Positions 45,720 to 54,599 of a stretch of DNA of 64,000 nt are shown piece after piece. Each line of letters opens with the position of its first letter. Within the stretch, counting starts at the first letter, position 1. This stretch comes from Solidesulfovibrio carbinolicus (GTDB lineage Bacteria > Desulfobacterota > Desulfovibrionia > Desulfovibrionales > Desulfovibrionaceae): the NCBI RefSeq assembly GCF_004135975.1, contig NZ_CP026538.1, forward strand, positions 62,001 through 126,000, given 5' to 3'. The position numbers were made by a program, and so were the translations under genes. Under the pieces are notes generated by a model. It was given only the letters and a program-made list of their open reading frames with translations. It did not search any database and was not told the origin of the DNA.

Positions 45720-47708
45720 GTGCGGACTTCGCCTCTAAGCCGGGTCGTTGGCCGCAGCCTGTTTGTGCGGCTGGTCGCGCCGGGGCTGGCTTTGCTGGCG
45801 CTTCTGGCCACGGCCACGGCGGGTCTGCAATGGCGGGCCATGGAGCGCGACAATGTCCGGCTGGCCAGGACCCTGGCCGCCTTTGTCTCGGCCTATCTGG
45901 ACAACGCTTACGGCTCTCTTGAAGTTTTTGCCCGCCGCTTGCCGGACACCCAGGGCGCGGCCAGCGGCGAGGCCCTTGGGGAGTTGCTGCTTTTTTCGCC
46001 CTCCATGCGCCGGCTGCTCTGGATCGACGCCGCCGGGATGGTGGCCCAGACCGCCCCGGCGGGGCAGGCCGGGGCGGATTTCCCGCTCCAGTTCGACCGG
46101 CTGCGCGGCGAACGGCTCATGCTGTCGCGGCCGCTGCCCTCGCCCATGGACGGCCGGTTGTGCGTCTATCTCGGGGTGCGCGGTCCCAAGGGAACCATCT
46201 TGGCCGGCGAACTCGACCTGGGCGGGTTGGCCCAGCAGCTGCCGTCCATGGCCGGGATGCCGGACGCCCGGGTCATGGCCTGCGACGCCTACGGCAACCT
46301 CATCGTTCACCCGGAATCGCGGCTGGTGGCCGAACAGGCCAACATCGGCGATTCGCCGCTGTTCCTGGCGGCCAAGGCCGGGCAACGGCGGGTGGTCTAT
46401 GCCCAGGGCGGGCGGCTGTGGCTGGGCACGGCCGGGAAGGCGGAACCCGGTGATTGGCTGGTGCTGCTTGCCGTGCCGGTCTGGGAACTGGTGGCCCCGG
46501 CGTTGTATCCCACGGGACTGCTTTTCGTGTTCATGGCCGGGGCCTTCGTGTTGACGTACGGGCTTTTGCGCAAGGAGTTGCGGGAGCGGGTGGAGGAGCC
46601 TTTGGCCCGGTTCGCGGCCAGCCTGCCCAAAAGCGTCGACGGGACCGAGGGATCGGCCCCTTTTGCCGAACTTTCCGTCTTTGAAGGGGCCTTTGACGAG
46701 ATGGCCAAGGCGTTGGTCAAAAACGAGCGGCTTTTCCGGTCGTCCTTCGAGCAGGCGGCGGTGGGCATGGGCCATGCCGCGCCGGATGGGGCTTGGCTTC
46801 GGGTCAACGACCGGCTGTGCGGGCTGGCCGGGCGCGGCCGGGCGGAACTGCTGGCCGGCTCCCTGGACGGACTGGCCGACGGCGAGGACCGGGAGGCGCT
46901 ACGGGCGGGCATGGCCACGGCCCTGGCCGGCGGCGCGGCGACTTTTGCCCGGGAGGCGGCGTTGCTGCGGCCGAACCGGCAGGCCCTTCGCTGCGCCCTG
47001 ACCGTCAATCTGGTGCGCGACGAGGCCGGGGAACCGGAATATTTCCTGTGCGTGGGCGAGGACGTCACCGACCGCTGCCGGGCCGGCGAGGCCCTGCGCC
47101 AATCCTTGGAAGATAAGGAACTGCTGCTGCGGGAAGTGCACCACCGGGTGAAAAACAACCTGCAGGTCATTTCCAGCTTGTTTTTCCTGCAAGCCGAGGT
47201 CACGGACAATGCCGAGGCCCGGGAGGCGCTTCTGGAGAGCCGGGCCAGGGTGACTTCCATGGCCCTGGTCCACGAGGGGCTGTACCGTACCGGCGATTTC
47301 GGCCGCATTGAACTGTCCGACTACGTGTCGCGGCTGACGCATCAGCTGGAATCGTCCATCGGCGGCCGGGGCGGGGTGCGGTTTTTGCTGTGTCTGGAGC
47401 CGTCGCACCTGTCCATTGAGAAGGCCGCGCCGCTGGGGCTGTTGCTCAACGAACTGCTCACCAACGCCATCAAACACGCCTACGGCCCGGGCGAGGCCGG
47501 CGAGGTGCGGGTGTGTCTGTCCCGGACGCCGGAGGGCTTCCGGGTCATGGTGGCGGACGGCGGGCGGGGCTTGCCCGAAGGGTTTGCCGTGGAGGCCTGC
47601 CAGACGCTCGGGATGCAGCTCGTGATCAACCTGACCCGGCAGTTGCACGGCGCGCTTGTGGCCGAGAACCAGGGCGGCGCGACGTTTACCTTGACGTTTC
47701 CGGTGTAG
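45720..47708 (+). CDS. Sensor histidine kinase (Cache-PAS-HisKA_2), partner of binding protein
   Basis: A 662-residue membrane kinase. A helix at about 17-35 and another at about 262-282 frame a periplasmic Cache-like domain. A PAS domain follows (about 335-455, ending [14 protein letters not shown]). The kinase has a HisKA_2 phosphoacceptor region ([19 protein letters not shown]) and HATPase with [23 protein letters not shown] and the G2-like [14 protein letters not shown]. The target response regulator is not encoded here. The GTG at 45720 follows the binding-protein stop by three bases (GGGAGA upstream), so they are cotranslated. It ends only ten bases from the end of the convergent hydF. 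Confidence 0.88.
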   Translation: MRTSPLSRVVGRSLFVRLVAPGLALLALLATATAGLQWRAMERDNVRLARTLAAFVSAYLDNAYGSLEVFARRLPDTQGAASGEALGELLLFSPSMRRLLWIDAAGMVAQTAPAGQAGADFPLQFDRLRGERLMLSRPLPSPMDGRLCVYLGVRGPKGTILAGELDLGGLAQQLPSMAGMPDARVMACDAYGNLIVHPESRLVAEQANIGDSPLFLAAKAGQRRVVYAQGGRLWLGTAGKAEPGDWLVLLAVPVWELVAPALYPTGLLFVFMAGAFVLTYGLLRKELRERVEEPLARFAASLPKSVDGTEGSAPFAELSVFEGAFDEMAKALVKNERLFRSSFEQAAVGMGHAAPDGAWLRVNDRLCGLAGRGRAELLAGSLDGLADGEDREALRAGMATALAGGAATFAREAALLRPNRQALRCALTVNLVRDEAGEPEYFLCVGEDVTDRCRAGEALRQSLEDKELLLREVHHRVKNNLQVISSLFFLQAEVTDNAEAREALLESRARVTSMALVHEGLYRTGDFGRIELSDYVSRLTHQLESSIGGRGGVRFLLCLEPSHLSIEKAAPLGLLLNELLTNAIKHAYGPGEAGEVRVCLSRTPEGFRVMVADGGRGLPEGFAVEACQTLGMQLVINLTRQLHGALVAENQGGATFTLTFPV

Positions 47709-47718
47709 GGGTGGGTGG

Positions 47719-48936
47719 CTACCGCATGACCGGCGCCAGCACCCGGTCCAGCACGCCCTGCACCTTGGAGATGGCCACGCCGTAGTTGGTTACCGGCACG
47801 CCCCGTCGCGTGCATTCGCGGATGCGCCGCAGCATCTCCATGCGTCCGAACATGCACGAGCCGCAATGCACCACCAGGGCGTAACGCTCCAGATCGTCCG
47901 GGAAGTCGTGCCCGGCGTGCATTTCAAAGGTCAGGTCGCGGCCGGTGTACTGGGAGATCCAGCGCGGAATCTTCACCCGGCCGATGTCGTCGGACTGGAC
48001 ATGATGGGAGCAGGCCTCGGCCATGAGCACCACGTCGCCGTCGCGCAGGTTGTCGATGGCCGCCGCCCCGGCGGCCAGGGTGGTCAAATCGCCCTTGTAG
48101 CGGGCAAAAAGCGTGGAAAAGGTGGTCAGCGGCACGTCATCGGGCACATCCCCCGACACCTTGAGGATCACCTGGGAGTCGGTGATGACCACGGCCGGCG
48201 GCTGGCGCAGGTTGGCCAGCGCCGCCTCCAGCTCCCGGTCCTTGACCGTGACGGCGATACCGTCGCCATCGAGGACCTCGCGCAGCACCTGCACCTGAGG
48301 CAGGATCAGCCGGCCCTTGGGCGCGGCCAGATCGATGGGCACAACACAGACCACCGTCTCGCCCGGGGCGAAGAGATCGCCGCACAAGACCGGCTCGCGC
48401 AGACTCTCAGCCGGGGCCAGGGCCATGATGGCCTCCTTGACGGCGGTGGCCCCGGTTCCGTCGGCGGCGCTGGCCCTAACCACCGCGATGCCCTGCTCGC
48501 GGCACCACTGCAGATCGGCCGGCGACGGCGCGGCCAGGTCGGTCTTGTTGAAAACCACCAGGAACGGAATCTCCAGCCGCCGCACGTCTTCGATAATTTT
48601 GCGCTCAGGGTCGCCCAGGCCTTCGGCCGCGTCCACCACCGCCACGGCGATGTCCGTGCGCCACAAGACCTTGCGCGTGGCCGCGATGCGCAGCGCCCCA
48701 AGCTCGCCCTCGTCGTCCAGCCCCGCCGTGTCGTAGAGCGTCACCGGCCCCAGCGGCAACAGCTCGTAGGGCTTGGCCACGGGATCGGTGGTGGTGCCGG
48801 CGAAATCGGACACGATGGCCACGTCCTGGCCGGTGACGGCGTTAATGAGCGACGACTTGCCGGCGTTTCTTCGCCCGACAAAGGTGATGACCAGACGCAC
48901 CCCGCGCGGGGCTTTTTCAGCGGCGGTTTCAGACAT
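47719..48936 (-). CDS. hydF: [FeFe]-hydrogenase maturation GTPase HydF
   Basis: A 405-residue scaffold protein that assembles and delivers the 2Fe subcluster of [FeFe] hydrogenase. The GTPase domain has Walker A GRRNAGKSS at 21-29, TTTDP at 49-52, DTAGLDDEG and NKTDL. The Fe-S cluster domain has Cys309-x-His311 (EACSHH) and His357-Cys358-x2-Cys361 (VHCGSC), exactly the family pattern. The ATG overlaps the hydE stop by eight bases, so it is coupled to hydE. HydG and the hydrogenase itself lie outside the window. Confidence 0.96.
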   Translation of the reverse strand: MSETAAEKAPRGVRLVITFVGRRNAGKSSLINAVTGQDVAIVSDFAGTTTDPVAKPYELLPLGPVTLYDTAGLDDEGELGALRIAATRKVLWRTDIAVAVVDAAEGLGDPERKIIEDVRRLEIPFLVVFNKTDLAAPSPADLQWCREQGIAVVRASAADGTGATAVKEAIMALAPAESLREPVLCGDLFAPGETVVCVVPIDLAAPKGRLILPQVQVLREVLDGDGIAVTVKDRELEAALANLRQPPAVVITDSQVILKVSGDVPDDVPLTTFSTLFARYKGDLTTLAAGAAAIDNLRDGDVVLMAEACSHHVQSDDIGRVKIPRWISQYTGRDLTFEMHAGHDFPDDLERYALVVHCGSCMFGRMEMLRRIRECTRRGVPVTNYGVAISKVQGVLDRVLAPVMR

Positions 48937-49924
48937 GGCGTCTCCTTTTGGAACCGCCCACGGCGGTGGAGGGCATCCTGCCCACCCGGCGGATGGCCTC
49001 CCGCGCCGCCTCGACCCGGGAGCGGGCGTCGGCGCGAAAGGCGTTCTTGCCGGGATAGATGGCGTAATCCGGGCTGACGGTTTCCGGGGTCAGCGAGGGC
49101 ATGACGACGTTGGCCCCAAGGGTCAGCCCCTGCTCCCGCGCGCCGTCGCGCAGGGCATTTAAGGCCGAGGTCGAGGGGATGTTGGCCAGGGGGGAAAGCA
49201 GGCGCAGCACGGCCATGGCCCGAAAGGCGGCGAGGATCGAACCGGCCGGGGCGTCGCCGTAGGGCGTGGCCGGATGGGGCACGAAAGGCCCCACGGCGAT
49301 CATGTCCAGGTCCAGTTCGGCCAGCCGGACCAGATCGTTGGCGAGAATCTCCGGCGTCATGCCGGGCAGGTCGGTGATGACGCCCGAGCCGACCTCGTAG
49401 CCGGCCCGGCGCAGGGTTTCCAGACGCGCCAGCCGGTCGGCCAGGGTCAGGCCCGGCCGGCTTTGGGCATACAGCGCTTCGTCGAAAGTCTCCACCTTGA
49501 GCAGATACCGGTCGGCCCCATGCTCGCGCCAGAACAGCAACTCGTCATCGGCCCGGTCGCCCAGGGACAAGGTGACGGCCACGTCGGCCCGGGCCTTGGC
49601 TTCGACCACGATGCGGGCGATGTCGTGGCGGGTGTAGTGGAAATCGTCGCCGGACTGGATGACGATGGTGCCGATGGACAGCTCCCGGGCCAGGCCGGCG
49701 CAGGCGATGACGTCCTCGACGGACAGGCGGTAGCGGTGCACGGCCGTGTTGGCGACGCGCAGGCCGCAGTAGCGGCAGTTGTTGCGGCAGTGGTTGGAAA
49801 ATTCCACCACCCCGCGCAGATAGACCTCGTCGCCGAAATTTTCCCTGGTCAGGGCGGCGGCGGCGGAAAAAAGTCCTGGATCGTCGGCCCCGGCCAGCAG
49901 CTTGGCGATTTCAGCCTGTTGCAT
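48929..49924 (-). CDS. hydE: [FeFe]-hydrogenase maturase HydE (radical SAM)
   Basis: A 331-residue radical SAM protein. Cys46-x3-Cys50-x2-Cys53 (HCRNNCRYCG) holds the 4Fe-4S cluster. The BATS-like C-terminal part (NIPSTSALNALRDGAREQGL, VVMPSLTPETV) matches HydE and BioB relatives. It acts after HydG in making the dithiolate ligand. Downstream hydF overlaps by eight bases. Two palindromes sharing AATACGxGxGTATT lie 15-85 bases upstream and probably control this pair. Confidence 0.95.
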   Translation of the reverse strand: MQQAEIAKLLAGADDPGLFSAAAALTRENFGDEVYLRGVVEFSNHCRNNCRYCGLRVANTAVHRYRLSVEDVIACAGLARELSIGTIVIQSGDDFHYTRHDIARIVVEAKARADVAVTLSLGDRADDELLFWREHGADRYLLKVETFDEALYAQSRPGLTLADRLARLETLRRAGYEVGSGVITDLPGMTPEILANDLVRLAELDLDMIAVGPFVPHPATPYGDAPAGSILAAFRAMAVLRLLSPLANIPSTSALNALRDGAREQGLTLGANVVMPSLTPETVSPDYAIYPGKNAFRADARSRVEAAREAIRRVGRMPSTAVGGSKRRRHV

Positions 49925-49938
49925 ACGGCGTCACTTCT

Positions 49939-49956
49939 ACAATACGCGCGTATTGT
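49939..49956. promoter_or_regulatory. Perfect 18-base palindrome upstream of hydE
   Basis: ACAATACGC and its exact complement GCGTATTGT are joined without spacer. It lies 15-32 bases before the hydE ATG and is probably an operator. Confidence 0.65.
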
Positions 49957-49989
49957 TGTAGGGGTGTGCCGCTAGGCCCGCATCCCCTG

Positions 49990-50009
49990 AAAAATACGAG
50001 AGTATTTTT
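49990..50009. promoter_or_regulatory. Second palindrome upstream of hydE
   Basis: AAAAATAC and GTATTTTT flank GAGA. It shares AATACG.G.GTATT with 49939-49956, 51 bases centre to centre, and resembles the palindrome at 43106-43131. Confidence 0.55.
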
Positions 50010-50075
50010 TAAGATAATTTCTTGTTGGAGCGAGTTGCCTGAGAAACGCCTTATTCGCTTTTCGTGGGTCCGTTG

Positions 50076-50672
50076 CTAGGCCAGCCGTCGCGAGGCCAGG
50101 CGGGCGGCCAGGCAGTCGCCGATCAGCCGGTAGGCCCCGACGTCGGCCGGGTCCAGGGATTCGGGCCGCGCTCCTTCCTCGGCCAGTTCCATAAGGCCCG
50201 CCACGTCGGCCGGGATCACCAGCCAATGCCCCAGCGGCGCGGGCGCCGGAGAATGAGCGTAGTGGCCGGCGATCACCACGTCGTCCAAAAGCAGGATCGG
50301 GGCCAGGGGCAGGGCGGTGGTCACGTAGAGCCGCACCGTGTGGGGATGACGCGAGGCCAGGGCGTCGAGGAAGGCGGCGGACACGGAAAATTCCCGCTGC
50401 ATGGCGGCGGCGGTCATGTCCTGGCGCAGGACCAGTCGGAATTCGTCCCAGTAGGGCGGCCGGGCCACGGGGTCCAGGGACACCACTTCCAGGCGCTCGA
50501 ACCCGGGCCGGCATAGCGCCGTCTCCAGGGCTTCGGCCATGGCCCGGTCCCGGGCGAAATTGGCATAGAGCGCGGCGTGGAAAAACAGCCGATCCGACCG
50601 GGCCACGCGCCCGGCCAGCCCGACCTCTTCCAGTCCCGTCGCCGCCCAGGGCTTTTCCCGTTCCATCTCCAC
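50076..50672 (-). CDS. Conserved-looking soluble protein of unknown function
   Basis: A 198-residue protein without signal peptide or membrane helices. It shows regular helix-strand alternation: FFHAALYANFARDRAMAEAL, RLEVVSLDPVARPPYWDEF and LYVTTALPLAPILLLDDVVIAGHY. The last segment looks like the conserved strand of a phospholipase-D-like or nuclease fold, but no HKD motif exists. No family was recognised. The ATG has a weak purine site (GGTGGAGATGG region). It lies upstream of hydE on the same strand, but two palindromes and 100 bases separate them. Confidence 0.6.
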   Translation of the reverse strand: MEMEREKPWAATGLEEVGLAGRVARSDRLFFHAALYANFARDRAMAEALETALCRPGFERLEVVSLDPVARPPYWDEFRLVLRQDMTAAAMQREFSVSAAFLDALASRHPHTVRLYVTTALPLAPILLLDDVVIAGHYAHSPAPAPLGHWLVIPADVAGLMELAEEGARPESLDPADVGAYRLIGDCLAARLASRRLA

Positions 50673-50862
50673 CTCTGCGAATCCATGCGGCGGCAGGCAA
50701 GCCCCTGCCGCAGAAGCAACCGTTTGGATTCAGGAAAAAAACGCCGGCTTCTCCCGGCTGCGGCACAAGGCCGGGGGGAAGGGCCGCGGATTTGCCGCGC
50801 CCTGGCTCTTCCTGGCAAACACCCAGGGAGAACGCAAGGCCGCTTCCGCCTGATGCCCTTGC

Positions 50863-51459
50863 TTACAGCGCCGGCAACGCGGCGATGGCCGCCTTGTCCA
50901 CGGACAGCGTGATGACGCCGTCCGCGTAGCCGGCCACCAGCCCGGCCGGGATGGCCACCTCGCGCGCGCCCCAGAGGTGTCCCTGGCGTAAGATGAGGTA
51001 GATGACGCGGCCGGTATGGGCTTCCAGGTGCACGCCGTCGAGCTTGCCGACCTTGCCGTCGGTGGCCTCGACGGCCTCGTGGCCGGCCAGGGCCACGGAA
51101 CCGGCCGGGGTGGCCGGACGTTCCACGGTCCAGCTCGACGGGGCCATGGGCAGCTTGCAATGCTCTTTTTCGGCCATGTGGAGGAAGTATTCGGGCGAAT
51201 AGTACTCGGTCAGCACGTATTCCCGCATGGCCGCGAACTTGGCCGGCGGGCAGGACAGGCGCACGCCGTCCGGGCCGGCGGCGGCGAGGTGCTTTTCGGA
51301 GACCAGGCGCAGGGTGTTGGGCAGGGCGTCTTCGCGCACCACGAGAAACGTGGCCCGGCCGTGGGCGGGATCGACCACGACGTTGGCCACGCGCCCGACC
51401 TTGGCGTCTTCGGCGAAAACCGGGGCGTTAAGGGACACGTCGAAGGCATGTTCGGACAT
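50863..51459 (-). CDS. PRC-barrel domain protein (two barrels)
   Basis: A 198-residue soluble protein with two PRC-barrel-like halves. Residues about 6-60 (NAPVFAEDAKVGRVANVVVD then TFLVVRED) and about 125-190 (GHEAVEATDGKVGKLDGVHLEAH, VIYLILRQGHLWGAREVAIP) repeat the same pattern of strand, G-K-V-G turn and DP/H loop. Such proteins often bind RNA or photosynthetic or stress components; the role here is unknown. GGAGAACTCC-type purines precede the ATG. It is divergent from the cardiolipin synthase gene. Confidence 0.78.
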   Translation of the reverse strand: MSEHAFDVSLNAPVFAEDAKVGRVANVVVDPAHGRATFLVVREDALPNTLRLVSEKHLAAAGPDGVRLSCPPAKFAAMREYVLTEYYSPEYFLHMAEKEHCKLPMAPSSWTVERPATPAGSVALAGHEAVEATDGKVGKLDGVHLEAHTGRVIYLILRQGHLWGAREVAIPAGLVAGYADGVITLSVDKAAIAALPAL

Positions 51460-51594
51460 GGAGTTCTCCGTTTGGGCTGTGGGGATGCCGGCCTTTCTTG
51501 CCGGGACTCTTGGCTGCGTATAGAAAGAGGCAAAGGCCGGTCAAGCCCGGGACGCGAGGACGTGTTCCCAAGGACCGCCGGCCGGGGAGGTCCG

Positions 51595-53007
51595 GTGCTG
51601 TTTCTCATCCTCTTAAGTTGCCACTTGATCGGCGCGGCGTCCGCCGCCCGGGCGCTTTTCACGGCCCGCTCGTCCCAGGGAGCCATGGCCTGGGTCATGG
51701 CCATGATCACCTTTCCGTATCTGGCCGTGCCGCTCTACTGGATTTTCGGACGCAACCGTTTTCAGGGCTATGTCGCCTCGCGCCGGACCGGCGACAAGGC
51801 CGTGGACGCCATGGCCCCCAAGCTCCACGCCGTGCAGGCCTTCCCCGATCCCCATGCCCCGGGTCTGCCCGGGCTGTTTCCGGTGCTGGAGCGCCTGGCC
51901 GAGCTGCCCTTTACCGCCGGCAACCACGTGAGACTCCTTATTGACGGCCAGGCCACCTTCGAGGCCATCTTCGCCGCCATCGAGGCGGCCGAACACTATG
52001 TCCTGGTGCAGTTTTTCATCATCCGCGACGACGACATCGGCCGAGAACTGCAAAAACGGCTCATTGCCAAGGCCCGGGCGGGGCTGGCCGTCTATCTCCT
52101 GTATGACGAGATCGGCAGCCATTCCTTAAGCGCCGCGTATCTGGACGAACTCAAAAACGCCGGCGTCCAGGCCTCGCCCTTTAACACCACCCTGGGCTGG
52201 CGCAACCGGCTCCAGCTCAATTTTCGCAACCACCGCAAGATCGTGGTCACCGACGGCGTGGCGGCCTTTGTCGGCGGCCACAACGTGGGGGATGAATACC
52301 TGGGCAAAAGCCCGCGCCTGGGCCACTGGCGCGACACCCACGTGCGCCTGGACGGCCCGGCTGTGGCCTTGGTGCAGCTGTCTTTCCTGGAGGACTGGTA
52401 CTGGGCCACGAGGCAGACCCCGGCCCTGCGCTGGGAGCTGGCCCCGGCTCCGGGCGGCGACATGCCGGTGCTGGTCTTGCCCACCGGTCCGGCCGACGAC
52501 ATCGAATCCTGCGACCTCTTTTTCTTTCAGGCCATTTCCGCCGCCCAAAAACGCCTGTGGATCGTCTCGCCCTATTTCGTGCCCGACCGTGAGATCATCT
52601 CGGCCCTGCAGCTGGCCGTGCTGCGCGGCGTGGACGTGCGGGTGATGCTGCCCCACAAGGCCGACCACCACATGGTTTACCTGGCCTCGTTTTCCTATCT
52701 GGCCGATCTCGAAACCCTGGGCGTCAAGTTCTACCGCTACCAGAACGGCTTTTTGCACCAGAAGGTCATCCTGGTGGACGACGTCATGGCCAGCGTGGGC
52801 ACGGCCAACTGCGACAACCGGTCGTTTCGCCTCAATTTCGAACTGACCCTGGCCGTAGCCCACAAGGGCTTCATCGCCGACGTGGAAGCCATGCTGCTGG
52901 AAGATTTCCAGCACTGCCTGCGGGCCACGGCCGACGACTACGTCGACCGCTCGGTGGTTTTCAAAACCGGCGTCATGGTCAGCCGCCTGTTCTCGCCCAT
53001 CCTGTGA
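51595..53007 (+). CDS. clsA: Cardiolipin synthase (phospholipase D family)
   Basis: A 470-residue membrane enzyme that joins two phosphatidylglycerols. Two N-terminal helices (about 1-20 and 30-50) precede the catalytic repeats. The two HKD motifs are NHRKIVVTDGVAAFVGG and HQKVILVDDVMASVGTANCD. The GHN after the first and NRSFRLNFE after the second are typical of Cls. The GTG at 51595 has GGAGG five bases upstream and gives the expected length; a longer upstream frame passes through the divergent gene and is rejected. It ends before a strong terminator. Confidence 0.94.
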   Translation: MLFLILLSCHLIGAASAARALFTARSSQGAMAWVMAMITFPYLAVPLYWIFGRNRFQGYVASRRTGDKAVDAMAPKLHAVQAFPDPHAPGLPGLFPVLERLAELPFTAGNHVRLLIDGQATFEAIFAAIEAAEHYVLVQFFIIRDDDIGRELQKRLIAKARAGLAVYLLYDEIGSHSLSAAYLDELKNAGVQASPFNTTLGWRNRLQLNFRNHRKIVVTDGVAAFVGGHNVGDEYLGKSPRLGHWRDTHVRLDGPAVALVQLSFLEDWYWATRQTPALRWELAPAPGGDMPVLVLPTGPADDIESCDLFFFQAISAAQKRLWIVSPYFVPDREIISALQLAVLRGVDVRVMLPHKADHHMVYLASFSYLADLETLGVKFYRYQNGFLHQKVILVDDVMASVGTANCDNRSFRLNFELTLAVAHKGFIADVEAMLLEDFQHCLRATADDYVDRSVVFKTGVMVSRLFSPIL

Positions 53008-53118
53008 CCGGCCGGGGCCGGCCCGCGCCCGGCTCTTTGGAAACAGCCTCGGCCGTCGCGGACAGGCCGTCAAAAGCCCTGTCCCGCCTCATGCAAGCTC
53101 GCCCACCGCGCACAATAC

Positions 53119-53147
53119 AAGCCGCCGGCTCCCGGAGCCGGCGGCTT
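53119..53147. terminator. Strong hairpin after the cardiolipin synthase gene
   Basis: AAGCCGCCGGCTCC and GGAGCCGGCGGCTT pair exactly around one C. It separates clsA from the Mor-like gene that converges on it. Confidence 0.75.
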
Positions 53148-53252
53148 GGGCGGGACCGTTCCCGCAGGCTTTCCCGCCTCTCCGGACGAGCCGGCCGGGT
53201 GGGCGGAAAGCAGGCAGCATCCCATGACGCCAGGGATTTCAGGAGGGCGAGG

Positions 53253-53546
53253 TCAGGACACCCCCCCTCCTGCCCGCAGGCAACGTTCGGGCGCGGGGGC
53301 CGGGTACAGGATGCGCCGCAAATGGCGGTCGGACAGTCCGTACTGGTCGCGCAGGGCGAAAAGGTCCGCGCCGTCGCGGTGCCGTCGCCGGATCTCGGCG
53401 TCACGCCGGCGTTTGCGGGACGCGGTCCCGTTGGGAATGTCCAGCCGACAACCGCCCCAGGCGGCGATCAGGGCGTCCAGGGCGGCCCGGGCCGCCTCGG
53501 CTCCCAGGCTTTGCGCCAATGTGGCCTCCAACTCGGCTTCACGCAT
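53253..53546 (-). CDS. Mor-type transcription activator-like protein
   Basis: About 97 residues from the ATG at 53546. The core reads WGGCRLDIPNG, then ALRDQYGLSDRHLRRIL, matching the Mor/C protein family of phage Mu: a GG-x-x-x-YIP strand followed by a helix-turn-helix. Mor activates phage middle promoters. No other phage genes follow, so it may be a domesticated regulator. An in-frame start at 53597 lies inside the operator region and is less likely. It is divergent from the CI-like repressor, with operators between them. Confidence 0.7.
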   Translation of the reverse strand: MREAELEATLAQSLGAEAARAALDALIAAWGGCRLDIPNGTASRKRRRDAEIRRRHRDGADLFALRDQYGLSDRHLRRILYPAPAPERCLRAGGGVS

Positions 53547-53601
53547 GCAACCGTCTCCATGGTCTTTGGGTGGAACTGCGACCTTGCCTGAAGTCAAAAT
53601 T

Positions 53602-53650
53602 ATTCCTATTAGGAATATTAGTCAAGAATAATATTCCAAAAAAGGAATGG
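53602..53650. promoter_or_regulatory. Operator cluster between Mor-like and CI-like genes
   Basis: ATTCCTATTAGGAAT (53602-53616) is a 15-base palindrome. GAATAATATTCC (53626-53637) and AAAGGAATGG (53641-53650) repeat the same GGAAT half-site. A further site GGAATATTATTCC lies at 54525-54537, downstream of the repressor gene. This is presumably where the CI-like protein binds. Confidence 0.7.
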
Positions 53651-53683
53651 ACATTGCCTCCCCGACTGGGGCACAATCCGGCC

Positions 53684-54505
53684 ATGATGCGCGACGCCTG
53701 TCCTGCCGCCGCCTCCCCGGAGTCCGGGTTTCGGACCGAGGAGGATCATTTTTTCTGGAAGGCGCTGGTGGAGCTGGCCGCCGCCCAGGAAGCCAGCCAG
53801 GGCGAGCTGGCCGCCTTCGCCGGGGCCAGTCAGGGCTACGTGAGCAAGATCCTGGCCGGCAAGCAGGCCCCCAAGCCGGCCCTGCGGCGGCGGCTGGCCG
53901 CCTTTTTCGGGTTGTCCTACGAAGATATGCTGGCCTTTGGACGCCAACGCCTGGACGCCGCTCCCTACCTGGCCGAGGAGGGGGTGAGCCGACGCTGCCA
54001 GGTGCGCGAGCCGGCCTACGGCGGGAGCGAGGCGGCGGGGCGCGGCGGCGAGACGCTGCGCGCCATGCTGCGTGACCTGCACGCCCGGGAGGACCGCCAG
54101 TCGGCCTACACCGAGGTGCCCCTGCGCGAGGCCACGGCCTCCATGGGCGGGGGGTCCACCGAAACCGGCGACCGCACCCTGAGCTATCTAAGCTTCCGCA
54201 CCGACTGGATCCGCTCCAAGGGCAACCCCGAGTACATGACCGTCATCCGGGCTTTTGGCGACAGCATGGAACCCACCATCGCCGACGGCTCGGTGGTGCT
54301 CATTGACGAGGGACGCCGCCAGTTCGTCAAAAACAAAGTCTACTACCTGCGCTACAACGGCCAGATGTACATCAAGCGCCTGGTAGACGCCGGGGGCCGC
54401 CTCGGCATCGCCTCGGACGCCGACGCCAACGTGCTGCTCGTGTCCGACGCCGACGACTTCGAGATCATCGGCCGTTGCGTCTGGACCGCCCGGGAATTGG
54501 ACTGA
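53684..54505 (+). CDS. CI-like repressor with S24 peptidase domain
   Basis: A 273-residue protein from the ATG at 53684 (another ATG follows directly). An N-terminal helix-turn-helix (ASQGELAAFAGASQGYVSKIL, near 37-57) is followed by a linker and a LexA/CI-type S24 domain. Its Ser is in AFGDSMEPTI and its Lys in YIKRLVDAGG. These residues allow self-cleavage triggered by RecA, as in SOS-controlled prophage repressors. It probably represses the Mor-like gene and itself through the GGAAT operators. No phage structural genes lie nearby. Confidence 0.88.
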   Translation: MMRDACPAAASPESGFRTEEDHFFWKALVELAAAQEASQGELAAFAGASQGYVSKILAGKQAPKPALRRRLAAFFGLSYEDMLAFGRQRLDAAPYLAEEGVSRRCQVREPAYGGSEAAGRGGETLRAMLRDLHAREDRQSAYTEVPLREATASMGGGSTETGDRTLSYLSFRTDWIRSKGNPEYMTVIRAFGDSMEPTIADGSVVLIDEGRRQFVKNKVYYLRYNGQMYIKRLVDAGGRLGIASDADANVLLVSDADDFEIIGRCVWTARELD

Positions 54506-54524
54506 TGCCTGGCCCGGCATTTTA

Positions 54525-54537
54525 GGAATATTATTCC
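54525..54537. promoter_or_regulatory. Isolated operator copy downstream of the repressor gene
   Basis: GGAATATTATTCC is palindromic and is almost the reverse complement of the site at 53626-53637. It lies 20 bases after the repressor stop and ahead of the terminator. Confidence 0.6.
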
Positions 54538-54544
54538 AAAAATA

Positions 54545-54568
54545 AAGGCCCCGCGGCGGCGGGGCCTT
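54545..54568. terminator. Bidirectional terminator between repressor and MCP
   Basis: AAGGCCCCGC and GCGGGGCCTT pair around a short GGCG loop, between convergent genes. Confidence 0.8.
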
Positions 54569-54599
54569 GTCGTTTCAAGGGAGGGCGAGGGCCACGACC

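Noticed and set aside
51016-51594. N-terminal extension of cardiolipin synthase
   Set aside because: It runs antisense through the PRC-barrel gene; the GTG at 51595 has a good ribosome binding site and gives the family's length.
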